Of a DNA stretch of 8,014 nt, positions 1 through 8,014 are shown piece after piece. The stretch comes from Methanobacterium sp. (GTDB lineage Archaea; Methanobacteriota; Methanobacteria; Methanobacteriales; Methanobacteriaceae). Made by a program: the position numbers and the translations under genes. The first letter of the stretch is position 1. The number at the start of each line of letters is the position of its first letter. Location of the stretch: positions 1 to 8,014 of the forward strand of contig JAUNXM010000091.1 of NCBI GenBank assembly GCA_030539815.1, read 5' to 3'. Under the pieces are notes generated by a model. The model made no database searches. It was given only the letters and a program-made list of their open reading frames with translations, and was not told the DNA's origin.

Positions 1-16
1 TCAAAGCAGTTTTTAT

Positions 17-8014
<7,998 letters not shown>

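Noticed and set aside
1..16. Transcription terminator after the stop codon
   Set aside because: Only 16 bases are visible; there is no hairpin and no T-run on the coding strand.

Overview
The window is almost entirely one gene: the 3' part of a very large nonribosomal peptide synthetase (NRPS) read on the minus strand. Its stop codon (TGA) is at 17-19. The frame stays open from there to the last base of the window (8014), giving 2665 visible residues with the N-terminus missing. Residue numbers below count from the codon at 8012-8014 (residue 1 of the visible part). No other credible gene, RNA, mobile element, CRISPR array or intergenic region is visible. Only 16 bases lie downstream of the stop.

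Domain order, N to C (right to left on the + strand): C1, a condensation domain cut by the window edge but carrying HHLIMDG; C*, a second condensation C-terminal lobe without its N-terminal lobe or HHxxxDG motif, carrying a Gln/Asn-rich repeat insert; A1, adenylation; T1, carrier; C2, a complete condensation domain; A2, adenylation; T2, carrier; R, a terminal NAD(P)H-dependent thioester reductase ending at the stop. This reads as the last two modules of an assembly line, C-(C*)-A-T-C-A-T-R. The release domain predicts a reductively released peptide, an aldehyde or possibly an alcohol. If nothing lies upstream except the rest of C1, the product would be a dipeptide that C1 may N-acylate.

The organism cannot be fixed from one NRPS. 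GC is moderate (roughly half, by eye). The two-module NRPS with a terminal reductase resembles, from memory, the one described in the rumen methanogen Methanobrevibacter ruminantium, and also C-A-T-C-A-T-R enzymes of gut Clostridia that make peptide aldehydes and pyrazinones. A Methanobacteriales archaeon or an anaerobic Firmicute are the leading guesses; this is inference.

The points most worth a second look are the tandem full-plus-half condensation arrangement with its Q/N insert, the loss of the substrate-anchoring aspartate in A1 (Ile instead), and several in-frame tandem repeats (30, 27 and 21 bp periods) that expand linkers and loops of this one protein.
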